64,000 nt of DNA, taken from positions 496,001 to 560,000 of the forward strand of contig NZ_LR215044.1 of the NCBI RefSeq assembly GCF_900660725.1. The letters run 5' to 3'. Below the pieces are notes generated by a model, which was not told the DNA's origin, ran no database searches, and worked only from the letters and a program-made list of their open reading frames with translations. This DNA comes from Mycoplasmopsis arginini (lineage in GTDB: Bacteria; Bacillota_I; Bacilli_A; Mycoplasmatales; Metamycoplasmataceae). Position numbers and translations under genes: made by a program. Below are positions 32,992-44,800 of the stretch, piece by piece (positions within the stretch are counted from its first letter, which is position 1; each line of letters begins with the position of its first letter).

Positions 32992-33787
32992 ATTCTATTC
33001 CTTTTTTAAATCTAATTATTCCCTCATCTTCATCTTGTTCAAGAATAACAATCTGTTGTCTAGCTAAATCTAAAACTGCTAATAAAGTAATTACAAAATG
33101 GCCAATTGTTGGAACGTTAAAAATTTCTTTAAAACTTAACTCGTTTTTTGAAATAAATAATTTAATTATTCTTTCTTTTTGTTCTTCAGGACTAACTGCT
33201 ATTGTAGAAATTGTTATATTTCTAATAAGCTCAGAATAAGTTCTTTCAAACATTTTTCTTAGAGTAATTACTAATTTTGAACTGTTTGAATGCCCATCTA
33301 AAACTGAAGAATCGATTTCTTTAACAAAGTCTTCGGTTTCTTCAGGTGTTTTTGAAAATAATTTTTGTCTTTTTTCTTCTTGTTCTCTTAGTACAGCTGA
33401 AATTTCTTTAAATTTCTCATATTCTGCAATTTGTTCAAGTAATCTTTTCTTTTCTTCTTTAATTTCTTCTTCAGCCTCAGGGTCTTGAAGCAACATTCTT
33501 GCTTTCAATTGTAATAATGTAGCAGCCATAACCAAGTATTCTGAAGCAATATCAATTTCATAAGATTTTATGTTTTTAATAATTTCTAAATACTGTGTAG
33601 CTAATTTGAATAAGTCTACTTCGAAAATACTAATATTCTTATCTCGAATTAATGAGACAAGTAGGTCTAAAGGACCGTCAAAATTTGAAAGACGAAAAAT
33701 ATGCTTATCGCTTTCAAGGTTTATATTTTCTTTTTCAATTTCTTCAAATGAAATTTCATTAATAACTGGTTTAACTATTTGAGACAT
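32981..33787 (-). CDS. scpA: Segregation and condensation protein A
   Basis: Kleisin subunit bridging SMC heads. Product of 268 residues from ATG 33787 (MSQIVKPVINEISFEEIEKE); a GTG at 33796 in the same frame is an alternative, and neither has a strong ribosome-binding site. Conserved FRLSNFDGPLDLLVSLIRDKN (residues about 32-52) and EYLVMAATLLQLKARMLL are diagnostic. The middle is acidic and coiled (EAEEEIKEEKKRLLEQIAEY). The C-terminal winged helix ends the protein. Confidence 0.94.
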   Translation of the reverse strand: MSQIVKPVINEISFEEIEKENINLESDKHIFRLSNFDGPLDLLVSLIRDKNISIFEVDLFKLATQYLEIIKNIKSYEIDIASEYLVMAATLLQLKARMLLQDPEAEEEIKEEKKRLLEQIAEYEKFKEISAVLREQEEKRQKLFSKTPEETEDFVKEIDSSVLDGHSNSSKLVITLRKMFERTYSELIRNITISTIAVSPEEQKERIIKLFISKNELSFKEIFNVPTIGHFVITLLAVLDLARQQIVILEQDEDEGIIRFKKGIEYEE

Positions 33788-33795
33788 ATTGATCA

Positions 33796-34584
33796 CTATT
33801 TTCTTTTGGTATATTCGTTTTTAACAGTTTCATTTGATGTTATTACTTGTTCAATATAGTCTTTTGAAACAATTTGTTGTACTCAATTTGCAAAATCTTT
33901 TTTATCTAATGTTTGGAATTGTTGTGGTTTTATTGTTGGATGGAATTTAACTTTAACAATTAATTCGCCATTTCTATTACCGTCTAAAGCATTGGCTGCA
34001 TTATTAATCGTTACTGGTACTAGTGGAATATAAGTAGATTGTGCTGTTAAGAAAACACCTGAGTTGAAATTATTAATTTTTCCGTCTCTTGTTCTTGTAC
34101 CTTCAGGAAAAATAACACCACAGGTTTGATTCTTTTTAACATGTTGTCCAAAATCTTTCAAGATTGCGAGAGCTTCTCTTGGTTTTTTTGTATCGATATA
34201 GTATGTATCAATTAATTGACTGATTTTGTAAATTGTTTTCTTTTGTTTAACCTCTTCTCTTGCAACAAAATTTGCTTCTCTTGATCTTCTTTCACCATCA
34301 CCATGATTTCATAAAGCAGAAACAATAATTAATGGATCTAGATAAGTTGAGTGGTTTGGCGTTAAAAAACATGGACCACTTGGAATGTTTTCGAATCCTT
34401 CGACTTCAACTTTAATATTTAAGTGCTTTAGAATATTTGAACCAAACTTTTGAACAAAAAAATGTTTTTCTGATGCCTTGTAATATTCAGGCATATTTCT
34501 GTTTCTTCTAGCTTTAGATTTAAGTTTTAAAATGTTGTGAATTAATGGAATAAATCTAAAAAATTTTCTAACTTTTAATTTCAT
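33796..34584 (-). CDS. plsC: 1-acyl-sn-glycerol-3-phosphate acyltransferase
   Basis: Makes phosphatidic acid in membrane phospholipid synthesis. Product of 262 residues. It has the acyltransferase block I NHSTYLDP (residues about 82-89; the HX4D motif), block III FPEGTRTRDGKINNFNSG (about 160) and block IV IPLVPVTI. The N-terminus is basic and amphipathic. UGA-Trp codons include one just after block I. ATG 34584 has TTAGGAGAAAAT upstream. Together with acpS, it forms a small lipid-related start to the operon. Confidence 0.92.
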
Positions 34585-34597
34585 ATTTTCTCCTAAC

Positions 34598-34900
34598 TTA
34601 AGATTTAAATGCAACAGCAACAACATAACCATCTTCATTAGTTGTTGATAGCTGAAAATCTTTAAAAATATATTTACCGTTTGTTGTTTTTTCAATTAAG
34701 ATATTTTTAAATTCAAAAAGTGAATTATCAATCTTAAAAATACATTCTTTTAAAGCTCATCTTGTTGCTAGAAAAATTGTTTTTTTAGTTTTGTCTAAAT
34801 TTAAGAAATCTTCTATTTCAGCAGGATGTAAAATGCGTTTTATGGCTTGAAAAGAAATTTTTCTGAATCTTTTAATCTTTGTTAAATCAATTGAAATCAT
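34598..34900 (-). CDS. acpS: Holo-[acyl-carrier-protein] synthase
   Basis: Transfers 4'-phosphopantetheine from CoA to a carrier protein. Product of 100 residues with one UGA-Trp: MISIDLTKIKRFRKIS (metal Asp5), ILHPAEIEDF, and FLATRWALKECIFK (metal Glu), the AcpS signature. It ends GYVVAVAFKS. Start preceded by AAGGAGTTTT. Missed if UGA is read as stop. It heads the acpS-plsC-scpAB-rlu-gatCAB-yihY series. Confidence 0.88.
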
Positions 34901-34925
34901 AAAACTCCTTAGTAAATAATTATTA

Positions 34926-34931
34926 ATTATA
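34926..34931 (-). promoter_or_regulatory. Candidate -10 box for the acpS operon
   Basis: TATAAT on the minus strand, 25 nt upstream of the acpS ATG. Confidence 0.45.
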
Positions 34932-34963
34932 ATTTAATTAATAATATTTATATCAATAAAAAC

Positions 34964-34996
34964 AAAAAAATATGCCTTGATACGGGCACATTTTTT
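34964..34996 (-). terminator. Intrinsic terminator after pepC
   Basis: Minus-strand 12-bp stem AAAAAATGTGCC / GGCATATTTTTT (one G-U pair), ending in a U-run, overlapping the pepC stop. Confidence 0.8.
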
Positions 34997-36323
34997 ATTC
35001 ATCGCAAAGAGGATCGAATGGTGTTATTGTAGAAATTGGTTTATTGAAGGCTTCTAATATTTCTGGTGTTAGATATTTCTTGTCCACAATCGCCATATAG
35101 TTATATTCTGTAAATCATTGGTCGCTCATTGATCAAAAACCTTTAGAACCGCGGTCTGCACCTCAACTATTTTCAACTTTTCAGTTAATTGGATTACCAT
35201 TTTTATCTAAATTAACACCAACCATATTCATGGCATGGGCGATAACTGATGCTCTAGATTCAAATTTTTCGGCTTTTGAAAATTCCGGTGTTTTTGTTAA
35301 TGTTAAATCAAAATTATATAGTTCTGAGTCAAGAATGCCGTCTCTATTTCCAAAAGTAGAAACATCACAACCGAATCAAACAGGTTCTTTAGCCTTAATT
35401 TGTTCAATCATTACTTTTTTCATTACTTCAATATCTACATTTACCATTGTTAAAGGAACTCCACCTACCATGTTATTGCATAATGGCGCTTGAATGATTG
35501 AGTTATGAGGGAATTTATTTCTAGGATCAGCAACTAAATTTACTTTTGAATCAACATAATCACTTAAGTATTTTTCATAAAATTTAACAGGTGTCATTTC
35601 TTCTAAAGAAACATATTTTTTATCTTTATCAAGATATTCAAATTTAAATGTTTTGGGAGGTTTGCCTAGAGATTTTACAAGTATGTTGTAAACATCTTCT
35701 AAAGCATTTTCTTTTAATGCTTTTACTTTGTTAATATTCTTGCTTGTCACAAATTCTTGTCTCATTTTTGCGGTATAAGCTTTTAAACGTCAGTTGATTT
35801 GTTCAACCATTTCACTTGTTGCTTCTGAACTAAAAGATTCATTCATTGCATCTTTTGTTACAATTCCATATTTTCTTACTAAATTAATAAAGAATTCTCA
35901 GTATCCACCATCTGAAATTGGAGATGCATTAAAATGTCTAAATAATCTATCTTCATTATCTAATTCTAAACCATTGTTTTCAACTCAGTTTAAGTAGAAA
36001 TTCGCTTTTTCTAACTTATCAAAAAAATGAACGTAATTTTGTGATAACTCTAATGTGTCGATGTTAAAATCTTCCATTAGTTTTGTTCTTACTGAATTTA
36101 ATCCCGCAAAAATTCAGCATCTTCCTGAAGCTTTTTGGTTTGTTATATTCCCAACTTTTGTTTCATGTGAAAAAACGAAATTGTGTCTTTTAATAGCTTC
36201 ATTATTAATTGAACTTTGTTTTAAACCATTTTTAAAAATAGCTGATTCTACAGCTTTATTCACTGGGTTACTTTCGTATTTTTTTTCAAATTTTTCAATT
36301 AAATCTAAATTAATATTTGACAT
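34995..36323 (-). CDS. pepC: C1-family aminopeptidase C (bleomycin hydrolase type)
   Basis: Cytosolic papain-fold aminopeptidase that frees amino acids from peptides. Product of 442 residues, the usual PepC length. The catalytic Cys is in NQKASGRCWIFAGLN (about residue 69), the His in SVIAHAMNMVGV and the Asn in WKVENSWGADRGSKGF. Several UGA-Trp codons break it in the standard code. The ribosome-binding site is AAGGAG. It follows ktrA by 17 nt and is probably co-transcribed with it. Confidence 0.95.
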
Positions 36324-36340
36324 ATTTTCTCCTTATATAT

Positions 36341-37039
36341 TTACTTTTTATTATTTATTCTTGTACAAAATTCTGTAACTTTTATAATATCTTCTAATTT
36401 TCCAATAAAAGTAATTAAATCGTCTTCTTTTATTTCAAAATCTCCACTTGGTAAGAAAAATTTTTCATCTCTTTGAATTAATGATACTAAAACTTCATAT
36501 TTACTTCTAAATGCAGTATCGCTAATTTTTTTCCCAATAATTTCGCTATTTTTAATATAAACAGTTGAACTCACAAAGCCATCTTGAATTTCAACAATAC
36601 TTTCAGAAAAGTGAGTTAATGCATTATCTGAAACTAAAATAGCTGTTTTTTTACCAGTTTCTTCCTCTGGTGAAACTATTCATGTAACTCCAATTTGTCT
36701 TAAAACTCTTGAATGACGGGCATTAGAGGCTCTAGCAATAACAGTTTTAACTCCAATTTCGGCTAACGCGGCGACAATTTCAATGTTATTTGATGTTGCA
36801 ACAATAACAACGTCAAATTCTTTAATATTTAGTGATTCTAATGTTTTTCTATCAGCACAATCTGCTATATAAATGTTGTCAACTTCGTCTTTAAATTGTA
36901 ATAAATGTTTTTCATCTTGATCAACTAAAACTAAACGAATGTTGTTAGATCTGTCAGATAATAATTTTTGTACAATAGCTTGTCCAAAACGACCGATACC
37001 GATAATACAAATTTCTCTTACTTTTTTAAAAAGTTTCAT
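36341..37039 (-). CDS. ktrA: KtrA/TrkA-type potassium channel regulatory subunit
   Basis: Peripheral nucleotide-binding subunit gating the KtrB potassium channel. Product of 232 residues: RCK_N Rossmann domain with IIGIGRFGQAIVQKL (residues about 12-26) and an acidic residue after the second strand (VLVDQDEKHL), then an RCK_C domain (KYEVLVSLIQRDEKFFLPSGDFEI). One UGA-Trp follows RQIGVT. Start preceded by TAGGAGAAAAT. Divergent from ktrB across 260 bp. Confidence 0.92.
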
Positions 37040-37287
37040 ATTTTCTCCTACAAAAGATTTAAATAATAATAAAATCTTACCACAATATTTTTTTATGGCT
37101 ATATGATAAAAATTATAGTCTTTAAAAAATGTATTTTTTATAAGTAGATAATTTTTTAATTTTTTTTAATTATCTAAATTTTTATTTTTAATATTTTTTT
37201 CTTTTTATTTTAAGACGTTTTTTTATTTTAGAAATTTTTATAAATTTTGTGCAAAATTACGAAAAACAATATTTTTTGTTTTTGCTA

Positions 37288-37293
37288 TATAAT
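37288..37293 (+). promoter_or_regulatory. -10 box placed for a leaderless ktrB mRNA, inside a palindrome
   Basis: Perfect TATAAT ending 6 nt before ATG 37300, with no ribosome-binding site. The box sits in the perfect odd palindrome GCTATAT-A-ATATAGC (37284-37298), which could be a regulator-binding site. The remaining intergenic DNA (37040-37283) is A+T-rich, without other features I can support. Confidence 0.6.
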
Positions 37294-37299
37294 ATAGCA

Positions 37300-38853
37300 A
37301 TGAAAAATAATAAGCTTAACGCTAAAAAAACTAATATAGTTTTAAGATTTTTACGGAAATTGGGTGCCGTAAGATACATTTTTATTATCTACATCTTATT
37401 TACAATTCTTATTTCTTTATTACTTTTTTGAAACGTTTCACATAAATCTGACTTAAAGGAACCTATAAAGTATATAGATGCCTTATTTGTTTCATCATCA
37501 GCTTTTAGTGATACTGGTCTAACTCCAGTAATTATTTCTAAAACTTTTAATGAATTTGGTCAGTTCTTAATTGCTCTCAGCATAGTCGTCGGTGGCATTG
37601 GAATATTCACATTTAAAATTTATATATTCCAATCAATTTTGGGACTTAAATCAAATATTTTTAGTAATATGGTTTCACAAACTGAAAGAGGAACAATAAC
37701 AGTTAGTGAAACAAGAAAAATGATTAAAGTTGCAATATCTTTTTTAATTATTACAACTGTTATAGCATCATTTGTTTTTACAATGATTTTATATTTAAAA
37801 CCAAATGATAATTTTGTAACTGAAGAACTTGCGGCGACAAATCCAATTTTATTTAACAATAAAGTTGTGATGAAGGCTGAAGAAATTCCATATAACAATT
37901 TTTTACAATCATTAAAATATGGAATTTTTCATGCTATTAGTTCAATTAATAATGCAGGATTTGATTTATTTGGAGATAAAAGTTTACAACCTTTTTACAA
38001 TGATTATGCATTTCAAACTGTTACAATTATTACTTTTTTAATTGGCGGTATTGGTTTTCCTGTTATTTATGATATTTGAAAGAAAATTCAATCAATTAAG
38101 AAAGATCAACCAAATCATAGATTTCATTTATTTACTAAATTTACAATAATTACTTACTTAATTACAACAGTTTTAGCTTTTGGTTTAAGCGTAATTTTAG
38201 AATATGCTTCAAAATCTAATACTACTTTTTGATATCAAAAAGAATATGGAACAATTGGAGATAAATTATTTGCTATATATTTCCAAGTTAGTTCTACAAG
38301 ATCAGCTGGTTTTTCAACAGTAAATTATTATAATTTTACACACTCAACAGTTCTTTTACATAGTATTTTAATGTTTATTGGTTTTTCACCTGTTTCAACT
38401 GCGGGAGGTATTAGAAATACTACAATCGCCGTTATTTTCTTAAGTATTGTGACAATGATGACAGGAAGAAAAAGAATTAATGCATTTAAGAGACAAATTG
38501 GAAAAGAAACTTTAATTAAGGCGGTTAATGTTTTTGCTTTAGCTATCTTATTAGTGTTTATTGTTTCTATTGTTAGCTATTCAACATTACCTGACAATAC
38601 AAAACTTTTAGATAATTCAAATTATCCAATGATATATGCTTCATTTGAAGCTTGTTCTGCTTTTGGCAACGCTGGTTTGACTACTGGACTTTCATCTCAT
38701 TCAAATAATTTACATATTGCTGGAAAATTAAGCTTAATTTCAATAATGATAATAGGACAATTTGGTATTCCTCAAACAATTAAAATTTTTGGTAGAGGAA
38801 AACCTGCGCCCGAACATTATCAATACATTTACGAAGATGTATCTATCGGCTAG
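37300..38853 (+). CDS. ktrB: KtrB/TrkH-type potassium uptake channel subunit
   Basis: Membrane pore subunit of K+ uptake. Product of 517 residues. The repeated M1-P-M2 architecture has selectivity-filter turns in SSAFSDTGLTPV (first), SSINNAGFDLFG (second), SSTRSAGFSTVN (third) and SACSAFGNAGLTTGL (fourth); each keeps the critical Gly. It also has FSPVSTAGGIRNTT, characteristic of the family. UGA-Trp codons occur early and in the middle. Followed after 8 nt by the giant lipoprotein gene, so the two are likely co-transcribed. Confidence 0.94.
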
Positions 38854-38861
38854 GAGATTCC

Positions 38862-41800
38862 ATGAAAACAAATAAAATTGTCAAAAAAGTTGCAAAAATT
38901 TCAACCGGTGTAGCACTTGGTTTAGTTATACCTGTTGTGTCATCATCATGTAATACAAATATTTCAAGAGGAGATGATGAGGAAAAACAAAAAATTGATA
39001 AAAGTAATTTACAAAAACCTGTTAATGGTAAAGTAAATTACCTTGCAATCGGTGATGATTATACTATTGGTAATAATAACAGCGAAAATGCAAAGAATAA
39101 TAACTTTTTTGATAAAGAAAATAAAGAAGTGTATGGTATATCATATGCTTCATATTTAGCTAACGCTATTTTACTTTTAGATGATGAAAAAACAACATTA
39201 AATCAATATGAAAACTATGGTTTGTCATATTCAACATCAGAAGATTGATTATATTTATTAAATCCAAAAAAATATTTGAAATCTAATACATTTGATCAAA
39301 CAATTAGTTTAAATAATTCATTAGGATTTTTTAATAAAGACATTAATTCAGCAAATCTTATTTCTAAAATTAAAGACTCAAACCTACTAACAATTTCTCT
39401 AGGTTTTAATGATATTTTCAAAAAACACGAAATTTTAGCAACAATTTTAAATAATTACGAAAATGAAGAAGAAGCACAAAACTATTTAAATAATTATTTA
39501 ACTCTTTTAAGAACAAGAATTCTAGAATTTAAAGAAAATTATTCAAAAATTATTAAGGAAATTAGATTATTAAACAAAGATATAAATATTAACTTAATAG
39601 GTTTAACTGCACCAACACTTCAAGCTATTAATTTGAATTGAGAAAATAAAAATAATGTCTTTAAATTAATAACTACTGAATTAAATAAAAAAATAGAACA
39701 AGTAGCAAAAGACAATGATGTTAATTTCTATAATTTTGCAAATCAAGAAGAAATTTACAATAATGCTGAACAATTTTCAACTGATTTTTTCAGTATACTT
39801 CCAAGTAACAATGCTTATAAAAAATTAGCTCAAGATGTTTTTGCAAAAATGTCTATGAATAAATCAGATTATAATGCTTTATTCAATAACAAAATTATTT
39901 CAACGCATAGTAAGGCTATTGATTTTGATAAAAAAGCAACAACTATTAAATCGTTAGTATTTGGTGTAGTTGGAAACGGCATTGACACTTACAAAAAACC
40001 TTATCCTTTTGAAAAAAATAATAAGAATAGGGAATTAATTAGTTCGGAAAATAAAAATATTTTTACTCAAAAAATGTTAATCGAATTGAAAAATCATTTC
40101 AATTCTTTAGACAATAATGATTTAAAGCCATTTATTGAAAATGTGTTTAATATTTTTGATATAAAAGATTCTAAAATTAAAGATTGATTTTTTAATTTAT
40201 TTGATAAAACTTTAGAAAACAACAAAAAAGAATTACTATTCAATTTATTTAATCAACTATTCGAATCTGATTTTCTTCAAAATTTATTAAATAGAGCTAA
40301 CTTTAAAATATCAGAATTATTAGCTAAAAAATCTTTCCAAAATACTACATTATCAGAAATAAGACAAATTGTAAATAATGAGTTAAGAGAAAAAGAAAAT
40401 ATATACCAAATTTTAAAATCAGTTTTAAACACAAATTATTTAAAATTAGAAGAAAATAAAGGCTTTGTTAAGGAAAATTTAACTAGTTTAATTAAAGTTA
40501 TTTTTTCAGAAGAATTAGCAAAGAAAATTTTTCCTGAAAAATTAAGTTTAATTTGAGAAAAAGCTTCAAAAGATGAAGCAGTTTTTGAAAAATTTAATAA
40601 TTTAATTGAAACAATAGTAGAAAAATTATTAACAAATAATGTTTCTTATTTTGAAAATAATAAATTGGATGATTTTGTAAATGTTTTACTAAAAGATTCT
40701 AAGAATGAAATTATAGATTTATTCAAAGTTGTCATTGAGTGAATTACAAATGATGAAGAATTTTTTGAAAAAACAACAAATGATTTAGTAACTGATTTAC
40801 AAAATATTTACAATATTCCACAAGAACGGATTGAGGATATTAAATTCTTTATTCAGAAAGCAATAATTAACCTAAAAGATTTTCAATATTCATATGAGTT
40901 TTTAGATTTATTTATTGAAACAATTTTAAAAACACCAAAAGATAATGAAAATCTAAAATCATTCGAAATTATAAAGGCTTTTGTTAATGGTTTAATTTTT
41001 AACACTGAAGATGCAAATAAAAATAATCGTGTATTTTTTGCTTTAATAAGTAATAATCCTAATTTAACAGATTCTGATTTAGAAAAATACAAAAATGGAA
41101 TGAAGTATTTAGGTGTTGGCTTAATTGAAGTAGAAAACTATATAAAACCGGAAAAAATTGGTAATTTATTAGATGCTGATTTCAGAATTTCAATACTAAA
41201 TTTCTTTTCAAATGTATCTAATAACCCTGATAATATTTTGAATAATGATGGCAAAAAATATATTAAAGAATTATTATCATTACTAATTGATGATATTACT
41301 AAAGAAAAAAGCTTATTAAATCAAATTCTTGATAAATTAGGTGACTATATCGCAATTTACCCATTAACAAATTACATAAAGAAAACTAAATTTGAGAACC
41401 AAATTTTAGCTTCTAATCCACAAGTTAATAATATTGAAGAATTTATTAAGAACGGATATCAAAATCTTTACAAATCTATAAATAGCAAAATAGTAATTGA
41501 TAAATTAAAATTGTTTGTTAATGATTTAATTGACTATGGTTCAGAATATGATAAAAGTTCGTCATTAAGTTTTGTTATTTCAAGTTTAAAAAGAATTAAA
41601 CAAAACGGCACAGTTGATCTTTTAAAAACATTATTAAGCCAAATTTCAAGTACAAACAACGCTGAGCTTTTTGTTGATATTTTAGCTACTTATTTAAAAT
41701 CTCATTTACAAATTGAGCTTTCTGTTGAAGAAAGAAATTTACTTGCAACATATATTCAAAACTTATTAGTTAGTGTTAAAGATTCAGATCTGTTTAACTA

Positions 41801-44800
41801 TTTTATAAATGGTTTTGAAGATATTGCTAAAAGAATTGATTCAAATGTCATAACTGATTTTAAAAAATTAGGTAATTTTTTAAAGCAAGAACTAACAACA
41901 CTTTTAACAAATTCAACAAATGCAAAGAACATTCAACAACTTTTAGATTTTATAAGTTTAAAAAATGTAGCTGATAAACAAGACTTTAACAAATTTATTA
42001 ATGTTTTAGCTATTTTTCTAAGAAATGAAAGAATTGTAAATCTAATTTTAGAAAAGTCAAACCTAAAAGAATTAATTTCTTCTTTACGTAACAAAATTAA
42101 TTTAGAAAGTTTACCTGAAGAAATTAGAGATGATGTTCAACAACTAATTAATAATGCAATTGATTTGTTAACTGAAAAATGAGATGAAAAAATTAATCCA
42201 AAGATCAAAGAATTAATTTCTAATTTAGTTTCAAATGAAAAAATTAAACAAGTAAATAATTTAAATCAATTACTTTCTTTATTATTAAAAGACAATAAAG
42301 ATTTTATTAAAGAATTTACTACCGATTTAATTGACAATCTTTTATTAAATAGTGACGATAATAAAAATACTTTAGTTGAAATAGCAATTTACTTTATCTC
42401 ACAAAAAATTAATTATGATAAATTAAGTGAAGAAGATAAAAAAGCAATTAAATCAATTATCAAAAAAGGTGTTGATTTTACTAAAGATAATCAATTGTCA
42501 AAAAACATTGTTGATGGTTTATTAAATACATTAATTCTAAATGTAGAAAACCATGGCATTGATTTTAATAAATATAATTGATCGAATTTATTAGATTCAA
42601 TTAAAGTATCAGAAAGTGTTGATGTTTTTGATTTAATCAACAAATTCTTAACTGACAAAATATCAAAAGATGAACTAAAAACATTAATTAAAGTTTTATT
42701 AATTAATACTTCAGAAATTATAAAATTAATCGACTTGAATAATTCAACAAATTCAAAAGAAACAAACTTTGAAGAAACTGAAGAAGGAACTTCAAATCAA
42801 CAAAACTCAAATGTTGAAAAAGTCTTAAATTTTGTTAAAAACATTATCAATAAATTATCAGCTGAAAACAAAAGAGAATTAATTCCTTATGTAATAGATG
42901 CTATTTATGATGTAAAAGAAAATGAGGCACTTAAAAACTTTCTAATTAATAAACTTGGTTTAGCCTTTAAACAATTAGATCAAAATTTAATTTCTGAAAT
43001 TATTGGTAATCAGCAACCATCTAATGCTTTAGCAAGAAAAATAATAGAAAAAAGTTATCAATTATTATTAAATGAAAATAATAAGCAAAGCTTTAAACTA
43101 ATTTTAGAAAGTTTATTTGCTGATGAACACCAAATAGAATTGAACCTTAAAAACTTATTAGTGAAATTACTTAAAAATGCTGACGCAAATAATCTTTCTG
43201 CATTTATTAGTAATAATATTTCTACTTTACTTGCAGATGAAGAAATTATTCAATTATTATCAAAAACATCAATAGTTTTATTAAAAAAACAATTAAATAT
43301 TACTTTCGATGATAACGAGGAAAGAATATTATTAAGCTATATTAAACCGCTTTTACAATCAATGCCAAATAATGAGTTAATTATTGATTTTAAAGATGCT
43401 ATTTTTAATAAATTAAAACAATTAGAAGAAAATGCAACATTTAATGATTTACAGACTAAGTTTACTGAAACAATTAATGAGTTCTTTACTTTTGACAAAG
43501 AAAAAATTAATAAACTACTTAATTTATTAATTATTAAAACTAATAGCGAAATTAATGGTGAAGCTAAACTAGTTGACTCACTTAAAATACTATTGAAGAA
43601 ACAACCAATTTGAAATTTAGTTTGAAATAACTTTAATTTAAAAACCTTTATTTCAAATACACTAACAAATATTAATTTAAAAAATTCAGGATTAGGTGAT
43701 TCTTCAAAATCCGCCTTGAACAAAGTAATTCAAAAATTAAAAGAATTTATTGAGCAAAATTATGACACTTTAATTAAAGCTAATATTGATTTATTAATTG
43801 AAAAACTTTTATCAGATGATGTTTTAGAAAACGTAAATTCATTTGAAACATGATTTGAAAAATTTGTAACAGTTAATAAAGAATGATTAATTGAAAAATT
43901 AGATGAGATAGTTAATACCTTCTTAAGTCATGAACATGGAAATAATTTAAGAGAAAAAATAGCTGATTTCCTAGTTGAAATTTTTGCTGAAAAACTTAAT
44001 AATATAACTTTCGAAAATACTCAAAAGCAAGATTTAAAAGCAACATTTTTAAAATTAATTAATTATGTTGGGGGCTTTAACATTACTAAAGGTATTGCTA
44101 AGTCAACAATCGAAACATTAATCAAAAATATACAACAATATCATTTTGAATTTAATGAATATGATTTCAATGGTTTAATTGATGTTATTGAAATATTTAA
44201 CTCAATTAATATTGAAAAAATATTAGAATTCTTAAATAGATTAGAATCAAAAGACTTATCAACAATAATTCTATTAATAATTAATAATTTTGAGAAAATT
44301 GAGGCCTTATTTAAGGTTTCGCAATCAGTAGAATCTTCTGAAGAATCAGCTGAAACAACAAATAATAAAAATACAAAAATTATTCAATTTAATGAAAAAG
44401 AAGGAATCAAAATTTATATTGGCGATTTATTTAAATTATTTAAAGCTTCTTTATCTATTTTAAATGAGCAAGATCGTCAATTAATTAAAAGTAAAATTCC
44501 TTCGCTGGTTGAAAAAATTAGAAAATCACAAAAAATTAAATCATTTATTGGTGACAAGCTTCAAGTTCTAACTAGTGCAATTTTAAAAGAAGATAATAGT
44601 GCTACTGAATTTGCAAATAAAACTAAAGAAAAAATTGTTGATATTCTTTTTGTAAATGAAGACACAAAGGATTTCTTAACATCAATTATTAATTCATTAA
44701 TTAATTTAGATAAAAGCGCTTTAAATGATATTAACACAATGAATGATTTAGTTAAAAAACTATTGAGTTCAAATAAAGAAACAATAAAGAACTTTATCAA

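Noticed and set aside
37140-37240. Poly-T and poly-A runs as phase-variation tracts near ktrA/ktrB
   Set aside because: They are short, interrupted and typical of A+T-rich intergenic DNA; they do not set promoter spacing in an evident way.
40200-44400. Tandem repeats in the giant lipoprotein gene
   Set aside because: The Leu/Lys/Asn-rich helical pattern recurs in the protein, but I see no DNA-level tandem copies that would indicate variable repeats.
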